Assembly (NCBI RefSeq): GCF_004363245.1
Contig: NZ_SNYV01000014.1
Span: 372,001-436,000, forward strand
Length of the DNA: 64,000 nt
Source of the DNA: Sphingobacterium yanglingense
GTDB taxonomy: Bacteria; Bacteroidota; Bacteroidia; Sphingobacteriales; Sphingobacteriaceae
Direction of reading: 5' to 3'
A program made the position numbers and the translations under genes. Positions 20,292 through 29,466 of this stretch are shown here, in pieces. The notes beneath the pieces were generated by a model. That model had not been told where the DNA came from, searched no databases, and worked only from the letters and a program-made list of their open reading frames with translations. Within the stretch, counting starts at the first letter, position 1. Every line of letters starts with the position of its first letter.

Positions 20292-21275
20292 TTATTTGTT
20301 CATTATGTTTGCTATAGCTAGCAATTCCTCGTCTAGTTTGAATTCTTTTTTGCTTAAAGCCTCTTCCAGTGGAGTAGTTACGATTGCAGTGCCTCTTAGC
20401 CCTACTGTGGCTCTGGAGTTACCGTTCATCAATTCTTTTACTGCTTTAAATCCCATTCGAGTTGCTAGTACCCTGTCAAAACTGCTGGGTGACCCTCCAC
20501 GTTGAAGATGTCCTAATATACTAACTTTTATGTCAAGATGGTCAAATTTATCTTTGACAATTTTGGCAACATTATAGGCACCTCCGTTTTGATCTCCCTC
20601 TGCAATTATAACAATCATTGAGCTCTTGTTGCGGCTCTCAGCTAGCTCAAGCTCGCCAAAGAGTTCTGTGATTCCAGTATCTACTTCGGGCATCAATATC
20701 GCTTCAGCTCCTCCTCCGACGCCTGCATTTAGCGCAATACAACCAGAGTCTCGCCCCATTACTTCTACAAAAAAGACTCTGCTATGAGAAGACGCGGTAT
20801 CACGGATTTTATCTATTGCTTCAATTACTGTATTGTTGGCAGTGTCATATCCAAGGGTGTAGTCAGAACCATAGAGGTCATTATCTATAGTTCCGGGTAT
20901 GCACATAACTGGGATGTCGAATTCTTTGGAAAAAAGGTCAGCACCGGTAAATGTGCCGTCTCCTCCGATGGCCACCAATGCATCTATACCATGCGCCTTA
21001 ATATTATCATAAGCTTGCTGGCGGCCTTCTTTGGTTTTGAATTCAAGACACCGGGCAGATTTTAATACAGTACCTCCTTTTTGGATAATGGAGCTGACCG
21101 AGCGTCTATTCATATCTACAAAATCAGCTTCAATCATCCCTTGGTATCCTCTATAAATACCGGTTACTTGTATATTTTCGTATATTGCGGTTCTTACTAC
21201 AGCACGGATTGCTGCGTTCATCCCTGGTGCATCACCACCTGAAGTAAATACACCGATGTTTGTTATTTTTTTCAA
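20292..21275 (-). CDS. pfkA: ATP-dependent 6-phosphofructokinase
   Basis: Phosphorylates fructose 6-phosphate to the 1,6-bisphosphate. At 327 residues it is close to the bacterial norm. SGGDAPGMNAAIR at 12-24, GGDGTFTGA at 104-112 and PGTIDND at 127-133 (catalytic base Asp131 by alignment) are intact, as is EVMGRDSG. The Gly after the first GGD-type triad is typical of ATP rather than pyrophosphate enzymes. First gene of a probable pfkA, BadF-type, gapA operon. A 23-bp dyad overlaps its likely promoter (21298-21325). Confidence 0.97.
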   Translation of the reverse strand: MKKITNIGVFTSGGDAPGMNAAIRAVVRTAIYENIQVTGIYRGYQGMIEADFVDMNRRSVSSIIQKGGTVLKSARCLEFKTKEGRQQAYDNIKAHGIDALVAIGGDGTFTGADLFSKEFDIPVMCIPGTIDNDLYGSDYTLGYDTANNTVIEAIDKIRDTASSHSRVFFVEVMGRDSGCIALNAGVGGGAEAILMPEVDTGITELFGELELAESRNKSSMIVIIAEGDQNGGAYNVAKIVKDKFDHLDIKVSILGHLQRGGSPSSFDRVLATRMGFKAVKELMNGNSRATVGLRGTAIVTTPLEEALSKKEFKLDEELLAIANIMNK

Positions 21276-21297
21276 ATCAAACTAATTTTAGGCAATA

Positions 21298-21325
21298 CGA
21301 ATATAGTGTGTATTTTTTACACTAT
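21298..21325 (-). promoter_or_regulatory. Candidate pfkA promoter with overlapping operator dyad
   Basis: Minus-strand TATATTCG (21298-21305) resembles a -7 box and lies 22 bp from the pfkA start. Overlapping it and extending into the spacer is the dyad ATAGTGT (21303-21309) / ACACTAT (21319-21325), with a 9-bp centre. Its place inside the promoter, between pfkA and a divergent Nudix-type regulator gene, suggests an operator. The regulator identity is inference. Confidence 0.45.
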
Positions 21326-21417
21326 TAAATTTTTGACCATATTTTTTTTGTTTCTTGTGTAATTTTTAAGCAATATTGTCTCAGATTTGGTTGATTTTTC
21401 ACTTAAAATAAAAGTTT

Positions 21418-22074
21418 GTGCTTTCCTTTTTTACCGTTGACTGTCTAATTCTAACCTTTCATGAAGGGCAATTAAAAGTTTTGCTTACCGAGCGGAATGA
21501 ATACCCTTATAAAGATTGGTGGGCTATTCCAGGTTATTTTGTAGACAAAGAAGAAGAAATGGAGGAAGCTGTAAAGCGCATATCCTATGAAAATACCGGT
21601 TTAAAAGACATTTATCTGGAACAGTTGGCTGCCTTAGCAGGGGTCAAGCGTCATCCTGAAGGTCGTATTTTGACGGTAGCATATATGGCACTCGTTCGTT
21701 ACGAAGAAGTGAAAAATAAAGTAAAACCTATTACCAATTATATGCGTCAGGCCAAATGGTTCGGTGTTAATGATGTGCCGGAGTTAGCTTTTGACCATAA
21801 TGAGATTCTAAGACTCGGGTTGAAGAAGCTAAAGACCAATTTAAGTTTTTCCTTTGCGCCATTTGAACTTTTGCCCGAGAAATTCACATTAACCCAACTT
21901 CAGCAAATCTACGAGTCTATATTAGGAGAGTCCTTGGATAAACGTAATTTTCGAAAGAAAATGGGAAACCTCGGTTACCTGAAGGAGCTTGACGAATATC
22001 AGACCGGAGTGTCCTATCGAGCTGCACGACTGTATAAAGTCGATAAAAGAAAGTTTGCCAAACTCTTTGCTTAA
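21418..22074 (+). CDS. Nudix-like transcriptional regulator (NrtR/AraR-type)
   Basis: Protein of 218 residues, GTG start, with an N-terminal Nudix fold (about 1-140) and a C-terminal winged-helix region (LTLQQIYESILGESLDKRNFRKKMGNLGYLKEL), the NrtR-type architecture. The Nudix box is degenerate: PGYFVDKEEEMEEAVKR continues into ISYENTGL instead of REUxEExGU, so metal-dependent hydrolysis is doubtful and ligand sensing more likely. Bacteroidota members of this group control sugar catabolic genes. It is divergent from the glycolytic pfkA operon, with the dyad at 21303-21325 between them, which makes that operon a plausible target. Confidence 0.82.
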   Translation: MLSFFTVDCLILTFHEGQLKVLLTERNEYPYKDWWAIPGYFVDKEEEMEEAVKRISYENTGLKDIYLEQLAALAGVKRHPEGRILTVAYMALVRYEEVKNKVKPITNYMRQAKWFGVNDVPELAFDHNEILRLGLKKLKTNLSFSFAPFELLPEKFTLTQLQQIYESILGESLDKRNFRKKMGNLGYLKELDEYQTGVSYRAARLYKVDKRKFAKLFA

Positions 22075-22107
22075 TATTTCTTTAATTTAATTGCTTTAAT
22101 TGTCATG

Positions 22108-22130
22108 GAATTGTTTTTTTTAAACAATTC
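22108..22130. promoter_or_regulatory. Palindrome upstream of tetR, operator or weak terminator
   Basis: GAATTGTTT, five T, AAACAATTC: a perfect 9-bp dyad. The T-run is in the loop rather than after the stem, which is poor for termination of the preceding gene. It lies about 25 bp upstream of a TACTTTTG box (22156-22163) that probably serves tetR, so autoregulation by the TetR-family protein is possible. Confidence 0.4.
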
Positions 22131-22155
22131 TTATCCGTCTGGCATGGTCTTTCTG

Positions 22156-22163
22156 TACTTTTG
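22156..22163 (+). promoter_or_regulatory. Candidate -7 box for the TetR-efflux operon
   Basis: TACTTTTG matches TAnnTTTG exactly and lies 38 bp before the tetR start codon. A clear -33 TTG is not seen. Confidence 0.45.
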
Positions 22164-22201
22164 AACAAAGTTTGATAAAAGTCAGAAGGTAAAAGTGAAA
22201 A

Positions 22202-22810
22202 ATGGATAAACGTAAGGAAGAAATTGTTGAGGTAGCTCTGCGAAGATTTTGCCATTATGGTTTTAATAAGACCACAATGAATGAGATTGCTGAGGATATG
22301 AAAATTACTAAGGCGAATCTCTATTACTATTATCAAGATAAGTCGGCCTTGATAAGAGATGTAATAGCTACTGTTGCTGACGAGCTATTTGCCAAAGAGG
22401 AAGCTATTATTGCTAGCTATAAGCATGACTTAATGACTACACTCTATGAAATTCTTGAGTTGCGCGCTTCTTATCTCAGTAAATATTACATGCTCCACAT
22501 CGATGAGAATCTTGAATGGATTAAAGGAGTAGAGATTGCATCCGTTATCCAAGAGCTTTATCAAAGGGATATTGCGGCTACTAAGGTGTTGTTTTCTAAA
22601 TCTGTCGATATTGGTGATGTGCGGATTAAAGATGTCGATGAGGCTAGTGTTGCTTTCGTTGAGATCATGAAATCACTTGGTATCATGCATAACGTACAAG
22701 ATATTGTTTCAGGGATTCCTAATAAAGACAATATATGCCACATTGTAGATAGCCAGAGAAGGGCAATAAGATTAATTTTTGAAGAGCGCATCGTCGCAAA
22801 CAATAAATAA
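22202..22810 (+). CDS. TetR/AcrR-family repressor of the efflux operon
   Basis: Helix-turn-helix regulator of 202 residues. The DNA-binding domain is at about 5-50 (EIVEVALRRFCHYGFNKTTMNEIAEDMKI, then TKANLYYYYQDKSALI), and the C-terminal helical region would form the ligand pocket and dimer interface. It starts the run tetR, tolC-type, membrane fusion protein, RND pump, all on the plus strand with gaps of 65, 14 and 24 bp, and is most likely their local repressor. Confidence 0.92.
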   Translation: MDKRKEEIVEVALRRFCHYGFNKTTMNEIAEDMKITKANLYYYYQDKSALIRDVIATVADELFAKEEAIIASYKHDLMTTLYEILELRASYLSKYYMLHIDENLEWIKGVEIASVIQELYQRDIAATKVLFSKSVDIGDVRIKDVDEASVAFVEIMKSLGIMHNVQDIVSGIPNKDNICHIVDSQRRAIRLIFEERIVANNK

Positions 22811-22875
22811 TGAAACCAATCCCAATGTGTCGGGAGAGCTTTCATCAGCAAAAAAAAGAAAAACAAACATACTAG

Positions 22876-24219
22876 ATGAAAAGGATAAGAATTATTGCAG
22901 TTTTACTAGCTGGAATCTTTGGAGCTTCCAGTGTTAATGCTCAAGAGGTGTTGACGCTACAGCAAGCTATAAAATACGCGCTCGAGAATAAGGCTGATGC
23001 TAAGAAGTCGGCTTTGGATCTTGAAAATGCGCAGTATCAGATTGATGAAGTGCGGGCTGGGGGCTTACCGCAGATTAATGGACAGGGCAGTTTGACTTAC
23101 AACCCTCTGATTCAGGAGAATGCTATTACTATGACCCCTGAGGGAGGTGCATCTACACTTATGTTTATGAAGTTTGGACAACCGTGGCAAGCTCAGGCTG
23201 CGGTGAGCGTCAACCAACAGATATTTAATCAGGCGTTATTCACAGGACTGAAAGCGGCAAAGACGACGAAGGAATTTTATCAGATAAATAAGGAGTTGAC
23301 AGATGAACAATTGATCGAAAAGGTTGCGGGTTCTTATTATGATGTTTTTCAAAGTCATCTGCAACTTCAGACAATTGATAATAACCTAAATAGTACAACC
23401 AAAACTAGGGATGTAATTAAGGGATTAGTTGACGCTGGTTTGGGAAGGAAAATTGATCTCGACCGAATTAATGTTGCTGTAAATAATCTGAAAGCCAATC
23501 GACAAATAGTTATTAATGCTTTAGAGCTAAAAGAAAATGCTATGAAATTTGCAATTGGTATGCCTATCCAAGAAAAAGTCAATCTGCCCAAGGAGACTTT
23601 TGAGGTTAATCAAAATACAGCAATGTTGGAAGAATACGACTTGTCAACACGTACTGAAATTAAATTGTTGGAAAAACAGACACAATTATTAGAGTTGAAT
23701 CGTGATTCTAAAAAAGCGGATTACTATCCTAATTTATCTTTAACTGGGAATCTAGGTTATATGGGGATTGGTGAGAAGTTTCCCTTTTTTGGTAATGCTG
23801 CTAGTAAATCAGCCTTTTCAGCCATTGGTTTAAATCTTTCTATTCCAATTTTTAACGGAGGATTGACAAAGGCAAGAATTAATCAAGCTACTATCCAATT
23901 AAAGCAAGCAGAGGTTGAGTTGGAAAATACTAAACTAGCTTTAAGTTTGGCTAATGATAATGCTAGAGCCCAAATCAAAAATTCACTGTTAACCATTAAT
24001 ACGAATCGTTCAAATGTTGGGTTAGCGAAAGAAGTATTGTCCGATACAGAGAATAACTATAAAAATGGCCTTGCTACATTAACAGAGGTGCTCGATGCTG
24101 AAAATGCGTACGCTGATGCACAGAATAATCTCAACACTTCACTGCTTAATTTCAAGATTGCAGAAATTCAGTTGATTAAGGCAAAAGGACAATTAAAAAC
24201 ATTAGTAAACGAAAAATAA
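22876..24219 (+). CDS. TolC-family outer membrane efflux protein
   Basis: Outer-membrane channel subunit of a tripartite pump, 447 residues. The signal peptide (RIIAVLLAGIFGASSVNAQ) is followed by two OEP repeats rich in long helices, beginning LTLQQAIKYALENKADAKKS and, in the second half, DSKKADYYPNLSLTGNLGYMG. The end repeats the LTEVLDAENAYADAQNNLNTSLLNFKIAEIQLIKAKG pattern typical of TolC helices. It should trimerise and contact the next gene product. Confidence 0.94.
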   Translation: MKRIRIIAVLLAGIFGASSVNAQEVLTLQQAIKYALENKADAKKSALDLENAQYQIDEVRAGGLPQINGQGSLTYNPLIQENAITMTPEGGASTLMFMKFGQPWQAQAAVSVNQQIFNQALFTGLKAAKTTKEFYQINKELTDEQLIEKVAGSYYDVFQSHLQLQTIDNNLNSTTKTRDVIKGLVDAGLGRKIDLDRINVAVNNLKANRQIVINALELKENAMKFAIGMPIQEKVNLPKETFEVNQNTAMLEEYDLSTRTEIKLLEKQTQLLELNRDSKKADYYPNLSLTGNLGYMGIGEKFPFFGNAASKSAFSAIGLNLSIPIFNGGLTKARINQATIQLKQAEVELENTKLALSLANDNARAQIKNSLLTINTNRSNVGLAKEVLSDTENNYKNGLATLTEVLDAENAYADAQNNLNTSLLNFKIAEIQLIKAKGQLKTLVNEK

Positions 24220-24233
24220 TCTTAATATATATT

Positions 24234-25289
24234 ATGAAACGCGTAATAATAACAATCGTAAGTATCGCAGCTGTACTGGCGGGTATTGTTTATTTATTGA
24301 ACAAGAATAAGAAGCAAAATGAAGAGATTACTGCAGCTGCTGCGGTAACTAACGAGAAGGTGGCTGTACGTGTAGATACTGCCCGTACGCAAACTGTGGA
24401 TTTAACCTATATTGCTAACGGTAATTTTATTCCGAAGCAAGAGGTGACAGTTTCGGCAGAGACACCAGGACGTGTTGTCAAAGTGTTAGTAAGTGAAGGG
24501 TCGAGAGTTAGTGCAGGTCAGACATTAGCGATTGTAGAAGGAGATAAATTGAATGTAAATGTCGCAAATGCACAGGCTAACTATGATAATGCTTTACAAA
24601 ATGTACAACGGTTTGAGAGTGCTTTCAGTACAGGAGGGGTTACGCAACAACAATTAGATCAGGCAAAGCTTCAATTTGAAAATGCAAAAAATAACCTCCG
24701 TAGCGCAAAGCTAACGGCTGGTGATGTGACGATCAAAACATCTGTGTCCGGAATCATAAACTCTAAAAAAATCGAACCGGGAACTTACGTAAATTCTGGT
24801 ACGGCAGCATTCGATATTGTGAATGTCAGTACTTTGAAATTACGTGTAAATGTAGATGAAAAGAATGTGGCCACATTAGCGGTAGGTCAGCATGTGAATC
24901 TGGGGGTTAGTGTTTATCCAGATAAAGCTTATAGTGGCAGAATTACATTTATAGCTCCAAAGTCAGACGGAAGTTTGAATTTCCCTGTTGAGATAGAGGT
25001 CGCTAATCCGAATAACGAATTGCGTGCAGGTATGTATGGAACTGCTCGATTTGGGGATGATGTGACAGCTAACGTTCTGGTTATACCTCGTACTGCTTTC
25101 TTAGGATCAGTCAGTGACAACAAGATTTTTATAGTTAAAAATGGAAAGGCAGTTGCTACAACTGTTAAATCGGGTAGAAGCTTTGGGGACTATATTGAAG
25201 TGTTAGAGGGTGTGAATGTTGGTGATCAGGTTATTATTTCTGGTCAGATCAATGTGTTCGATCAAGCTCCTATTTCTATTATCAAATAA
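24234..25289 (+). CDS. Periplasmic adaptor (membrane fusion protein) of RND efflux
   Basis: Adaptor of 351 residues anchored by an N-terminal TM helix (VIITIVSIAAVLAGIVYLL). The lipoyl/hairpin part is VSAETPGRVVKVLVSEGSRVSAGQTLAIVEGD, with a short coiled hairpin (LDQAKLQFENAKNNLRSAKL); the beta-barrel and membrane-proximal domains follow (RTAFLGSVSDNKIFIVKNGKAVATTVKSGRS). There is no lipobox, so it is membrane-anchored rather than a lipoprotein. It links the RND pump to the TolC-type channel. Confidence 0.94.
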   Translation: MKRVIITIVSIAAVLAGIVYLLNKNKKQNEEITAAAAVTNEKVAVRVDTARTQTVDLTYIANGNFIPKQEVTVSAETPGRVVKVLVSEGSRVSAGQTLAIVEGDKLNVNVANAQANYDNALQNVQRFESAFSTGGVTQQQLDQAKLQFENAKNNLRSAKLTAGDVTIKTSVSGIINSKKIEPGTYVNSGTAAFDIVNVSTLKLRVNVDEKNVATLAVGQHVNLGVSVYPDKAYSGRITFIAPKSDGSLNFPVEIEVANPNNELRAGMYGTARFGDDVTANVLVIPRTAFLGSVSDNKIFIVKNGKAVATTVKSGRSFGDYIEVLEGVNVGDQVIISGQINVFDQAPISIIK

Positions 25290-25313
25290 TAAGTTGAAAA
25301 GGCGGTAAATAAT

Positions 25314-28300
25314 ATGAAGATTTCTGAAATTTCGATAAAAAGGCCAAGTTTAATCATTGTGATGTTTATCATTCTGATTCTTGGCGGTATATTTTCTTAT
25401 ACCCGACTCGGGTATGAGCTGATCCCTAAGTTTGATATCAAAGTTATTTTGATTCAAACGGTATATCCGGGGGCATCACCTACTGAGGTAGAGAATACTG
25501 TCACCAAAAAAATTGAAGATGCGATTTCTTCACTTGAAATGGTGAAGAAGATTGAGGCGACGTCTATGGAAAGTGTTTCTGTCGTTGCGGTAACACTAAA
25601 TGATGAAGCTGATGTGAACTTTTTGCTTACAGATGCTCAGCGGAAAATCAACTCTATATTGAATGATTTACCGGACGATGTAGACCCACCGATCTTGAAT
25701 AAATTCTCATTGGATGATATGCCAATTATGAGTTTGGCGGTAACTTCATCGTTGTCAGAAAAAGAACTGTATGATCTTTTGGATAAAAAGATACAGCCTG
25801 TGTTTGCGCGGGTGAATGGAGTTGCAAAGGTCGATATGATCGGAGGGGAAGAACGCGAGATACAGGTGAAAGTTGATCCGGAGAAACTAGAAGGTTATGG
25901 CTTGAATATTACGCAGATTCAACAAGTAATTGCAGCTTCTAATATGGATTTCCCTACAGGAAGTGTACAGTCTGCCGAAAAGCGAAATACAATTCGTCTT
26001 GCAGGTAAGGTTGGCTCTGTTGAAGAATTGCGTAATTTACCCGTGACCACACCTGCAGGAATAACTGTTTTTCTACGTGATATTGCCGATATTCAAGATG
26101 GTGTCGCTGAGATTGAAAAAGTAGCGCGTTTGGATCGCAAGAATACAATTTTGATGCAAGTGTATAAACAATCTGATGCCAATGCGGTAGCAGTTTCCAA
26201 ATTAGTGCAAAAAACGATTGCAACAAAAGATAAGGATGGTAACGTAGTAAGCGGTATTGAAAAAGATTACCAAAAAGAGGGGATACAAGTACTCATAGCT
26301 AATGACTCTAGTGAGTATACCTTGCATTCTGCTAATCACGTTATGAAGGATTTAGTGGTAGCGGTAATACTCGTTGGATTTATCATGCTGTTTTTCTTGC
26401 ACAGTTTACGTAATGCGGCCATTACGATGGTGGCTATCCCGTTGTCTTTGGTAGCAACTTTTATTGGTTTCTACTTTATGGGATATACGTTAAATCTGAT
26501 GTCGTTATTGGGATTATCTCTTGTGGTCGGGATCTTGGTCGATGATGCTATTGTGGTAATCGAAAACGTACACCGTCATATGGAGATGGGTAAAAACAAG
26601 GTGCGTGCCGCTTACGATGGTGCAGCCGAGATTGGCTTTACGGTAACTGCAATTACCTTAGTAATTGTGGTTGTGTTTTTGCCAATAGCGATGTCTACAG
26701 GGTTGGTTGCTAATATCTTAGCTCAGTTCTGTGTAACTGTTATTATTGCTACGGGATTGTCTTTATTGGTGTCATTTACTGTAGTGCCCTGGTTGTACTC
26801 TCGGTTTGGTCGTCTAGAGCATATCAATTCCAGTTCATTCTTTGGAAAGATAATTTTAGGATTTGAACGTGGTCTTTCTAGATTTACCCATTGGATATCC
26901 GATATTCTGAAGTGGTCTTTGCGTACGAGAGGTAATAAGTTGATTACATTGTTGATCGCTATTGTTTTGTTCTTCGCGTCCCTTTCTTTACCGATTTTAG
27001 GATATATCGGGGGAGACTTTTTCCCTGCAAATGATAAAGGAGAGTTTATGATGCAATTTGAGTTAGAAAAAGATGCATCCTTAGAAATGACAAACCAATT
27101 GACCCAACGTGCGGAGAATCTGATTGCTTCAAAACCTGAAGTAAAGCGTATGATTACGACTGTAGGACAGTCGAGTGATGGTGGTATGGGGGGAGTTTCT
27201 GGCTCTAGATACAAGGCTGAAATCCATGTTATTTTGAAGGACGAGTATGTGGGCGTTCTAAACTCTAAGGTGTATTCTGCAGAGTTGAAGCGTGAGTTGG
27301 AGAATGAGCTTATCGGAGCAATAGTTCGAACAGTGAATATGGGATTGATGGGGGCAGAGCAGGCACCGGTACATTTGACGGTCATAGGTACTTCGATGGA
27401 AGATGCTTTGGAATTTGCGAATCAAGCTGCTGAGGTGTTGAAGAAAATACCTGGGTCATCACAAGTGCGATTGTCGTCGGAGGCAGGTAACCCTGAGATA
27501 AATGTAAAAGTAGATCGTGATAAAATGACCTCGCTTGGATTAAATGTCGCAACGGTGGGTAGTACCATGCAGGTCGCCTTTTCTGGAAACACCGATAACA
27601 AGTTTCGAGCTGGAGATAATGAATATGATATTAATATACAGTTTGATGACAAAGGAAGAGCTGGGATAGATGATGTTCGTAAGTTGAAATTTATCAATAA
27701 TCAAGGCGCTTCGATTACGCTGGAGCAATTTGCAGATATTTCTTATGGCTCTGGGCCGACATTGTTAGAGAGACGGGATAAAACGCCTTCAGTAGCTGTA
27801 AAGGCACAGGTGATAGGTCGTCCAGCTGGTACTGTAGCACAAGAATGGCAAGCAGAATTTGATAAGTTGCCTAAGAAGACCGGAGTAGCTACCATGTGGG
27901 GTGGAAATATGGAAAACCAAGAGGAGGGTTTTGGAACATTAGGAGTCGCTCTTTTGGCCTCTATTATCTTGGTGTATTTAGTGATGGTAGCATTGTATGA
28001 CAACTTTGCAACACCATTTGTGGTCTTGTTTTCTATTCCGCTATCATTTATTGGTGCGTTGCTGTTATTAGCATTGACCAACCAGACGTTGAATATATTT
28101 ACGATTCTAGGTATTATCATGTTGATTGGTTTGGTCGCTAAGAACGCTATTCTTTTGGTCGATTTCGCTAACCACAAGAAAGCTTCCGGAGCAACAACTC
28201 ATGATGCACTCGTTGCAGCCAACCACGCCCGTCTTCGTCCGATCTTAATGACGACGATAGCCATGGTGTTTGGTATGATACCTATCGCTATGGCGACGGG

Positions 28301-28520
28301 AGGTATTGCGGATACAAATAGGGGACTTGCGATTGTTATTATTGGAGGGCTTCTGTCCTCGATGTTCTTGACGTTGGTAGTTGTTCCTGTCGTGTATTCT
28401 CTTTTTGATAGTTTACAACGACGTTTTGGTAAAGGTGAGGATGTCAACTACAAAGAATTGATTGTGGCAGATTATGTGCCGAACGAAGAGTACGTCGACG
28501 AAATGGATGTAAAACATTAG
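25314..28520 (+). CDS. RND-family efflux pump, inner-membrane subunit
   Basis: Proton-driven multidrug-type transporter of 1068 residues with twelve expected TM helices and two large periplasmic loops. TM4 carries the proton-relay aspartates (Asp410, Asp411 in GILVDDAIVVIENVHRH). The internal repeat is clear in MVALYDNFATPFVVLFSIPLSFIGALL and LIGLVAKNAILLVDFAN. It is the hydrophobic/amphiphilic efflux type rather than the heavy-metal type. Final gene of the operon; an intrinsic terminator follows at 28553-28591. Confidence 0.96.
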   Translation: MKISEISIKRPSLIIVMFIILILGGIFSYTRLGYELIPKFDIKVILIQTVYPGASPTEVENTVTKKIEDAISSLEMVKKIEATSMESVSVVAVTLNDEADVNFLLTDAQRKINSILNDLPDDVDPPILNKFSLDDMPIMSLAVTSSLSEKELYDLLDKKIQPVFARVNGVAKVDMIGGEEREIQVKVDPEKLEGYGLNITQIQQVIAASNMDFPTGSVQSAEKRNTIRLAGKVGSVEELRNLPVTTPAGITVFLRDIADIQDGVAEIEKVARLDRKNTILMQVYKQSDANAVAVSKLVQKTIATKDKDGNVVSGIEKDYQKEGIQVLIANDSSEYTLHSANHVMKDLVVAVILVGFIMLFFLHSLRNAAITMVAIPLSLVATFIGFYFMGYTLNLMSLLGLSLVVGILVDDAIVVIENVHRHMEMGKNKVRAAYDGAAEIGFTVTAITLVIVVVFLPIAMSTGLVANILAQFCVTVIIATGLSLLVSFTVVPWLYSRFGRLEHINSSSFFGKIILGFERGLSRFTHWISDILKWSLRTRGNKLITLLIAIVLFFASLSLPILGYIGGDFFPANDKGEFMMQFELEKDASLEMTNQLTQRAENLIASKPEVKRMITTVGQSSDGGMGGVSGSRYKAEIHVILKDEYVGVLNSKVYSAELKRELENELIGAIVRTVNMGLMGAEQAPVHLTVIGTSMEDALEFANQAAEVLKKIPGSSQVRLSSEAGNPEINVKVDRDKMTSLGLNVATVGSTMQVAFSGNTDNKFRAGDNEYDINIQFDDKGRAGIDDVRKLKFINNQGASITLEQFADISYGSGPTLLERRDKTPSVAVKAQVIGRPAGTVAQEWQAEFDKLPKKTGVATMWGGNMENQEEGFGTLGVALLASIILVYLVMVALYDNFATPFVVLFSIPLSFIGALLLLALTNQTLNIFTILGIIMLIGLVAKNAILLVDFANHKKASGATTHDALVAANHARLRPILMTTIAMVFGMIPIAMATGGIADTNRGLAIVIIGGLLSSMFLTLVVVPVVYSLFDSLQRRFGKGEDVNYKELIVADYVPNEEYVDEMDVKH

Positions 28521-28552
28521 TAATTAATATTTACACACCATATTAAGTAAGG

Positions 28553-28591
28553 ACACGGGAAGAGTTTAAATTCTTCCCGTGTTTTGTTTTT
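28553..28591 (+). terminator. Terminator of the efflux operon
   Basis: ACACGGGAAGA pairs with TCTTCCCGTGT around an 8-nt loop and is followed by TTTGTTTTT. Confidence 0.85.
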
Positions 28592-28645
28592 GGGGGCGAA
28601 TAAATAGTAATAATTGGTCGTTTGCGAATAACATTGTAAAAATGT

Positions 28646-28675
28646 TTGCATAAAGCTTTTAAATAGCTATATTTG
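28646..28675 (+). promoter_or_regulatory. Promoter of tRNA-Arg
   Basis: TTG (28646-28648), a 19-bp spacer, then TATATTTG (28668-28675), the Bacteroidota -33/-7 pattern. GCAACAC follows immediately, as at both tRNA-Lys genes. Confidence 0.75.
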
Positions 28676-28719
28676 CAACACCAAAAACGAAAAGGTTATT
28701 CTTTTAAGTTATGGTCGCA

Positions 28720-28793
28720 GCGCTCCTAGCTCAATTGGATAGAGCATCTGACTACGAATCAGAAGGTTAGGGGTTCGACTCCCTTGGAGCGCA
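28720..28793 (+). tRNA. tRNA-Arg (anticodon ACG)
   Basis: Cloverleaf of 74 nt. The acceptor GCGCTCC pairs with GGAGCGC, with discriminator A at 28793. The anticodon stem CTGAC...TCAG-type loop carries ACG, and the T-arm contains GGTTCGACTCC. CCA is not encoded. Terminator at 28807-28840. Confidence 0.95.
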
Positions 28794-28806
28794 CTTTAGT
28801 TAACTG

Positions 28807-28847
28807 AAAAGCCTAATTCTCTTAACCGGATTAGGCTTTTATTTTTG
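28807..28847 (+). terminator. Terminator after tRNA-Arg
   Basis: AAAAGCCTAAT pairs with ATTAGGCTTTT and is followed by ATTTTTG. The T-run overlaps TATTTTTG (28840-28847), which could double as a weak -7 box for adk. Confidence 0.75.
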
Positions 28848-28869
28848 TCATCAAAAATTACTCAACACT

Positions 28870-29445
28870 ATGCTAAACCTTGTATTATTCGGTCCTCCAG
28901 GAGCAGGAAAGGGTACACAGTCAGAAAAACTTATCAGTAAATACAATCTTGTGCATATTTCTACTGGAGATATTTTCCGTGCACATATCAAAGGTCAAAC
29001 CGAACTAGGTAAACAAGTTAGTCAGATTATTGCTGACGGAAATTTGGTGCCAGATTCCATTACTATTGCTATGTTGGAGGAAGAGATTAAGCAAAATCCA
29101 CAGGCAAAAGGTTTTATTTTTGATGGTTTTCCACGTACTGTGGCACAAGCAGAAGCGTTGGATAAGTTTTTAGCGGATAATAACAGTGCTATCACTGGAG
29201 TTATTGCTCTTGATGTAAATGAACAAGAATTAACACAACGTATTGCTAAACGTCAGGAAATATCTGGACGTGCCGACGATGCTGCGGATAAACTTAAGAA
29301 ACGTATAGAAGAGTATTTCGGTAAAACTATACATGTGTTGCCTTATTACGAGGCTCAAGGTAAGTTGTCTAAAGTAAATGGTATCGGAGAGATTGAAGCG
29401 ATTTTTACAGAATTGTCTCAGGTGATTGATAGTTACAACGCTTAG
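28870..29445 (+). CDS. adk: Adenylate kinase
   Basis: Equilibrates ATP + AMP with 2 ADP. The 191-residue enzyme has the P-loop GPPGAGKGTQ at 8-17, the AMP-binding STGDIFRAHI and GFPRTVAQA motifs, and a short LID (KRQEISGRADD) without the zinc cysteines, so it belongs to the short form. It precedes obg by 21 bp and they are probably co-transcribed. Confidence 0.96.
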   Translation: MLNLVLFGPPGAGKGTQSEKLISKYNLVHISTGDIFRAHIKGQTELGKQVSQIIADGNLVPDSITIAMLEEEIKQNPQAKGFIFDGFPRTVAQAEALDKFLADNNSAITGVIALDVNEQELTQRIAKRQEISGRADDAADKLKKRIEEYFGKTIHVLPYYEAQGKLSKVNGIGEIEAIFTELSQVIDSYNA

Positions 29446-29466
29446 TTTTATTTTTATAAAAAGTAT

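Noticed and set aside
26723..28447. Several 80-220-codon minus-strand frames inside the RND pump gene
   Set aside because: Antisense to a highly conserved gene. The products look like low-complexity shadow translations with no domain.
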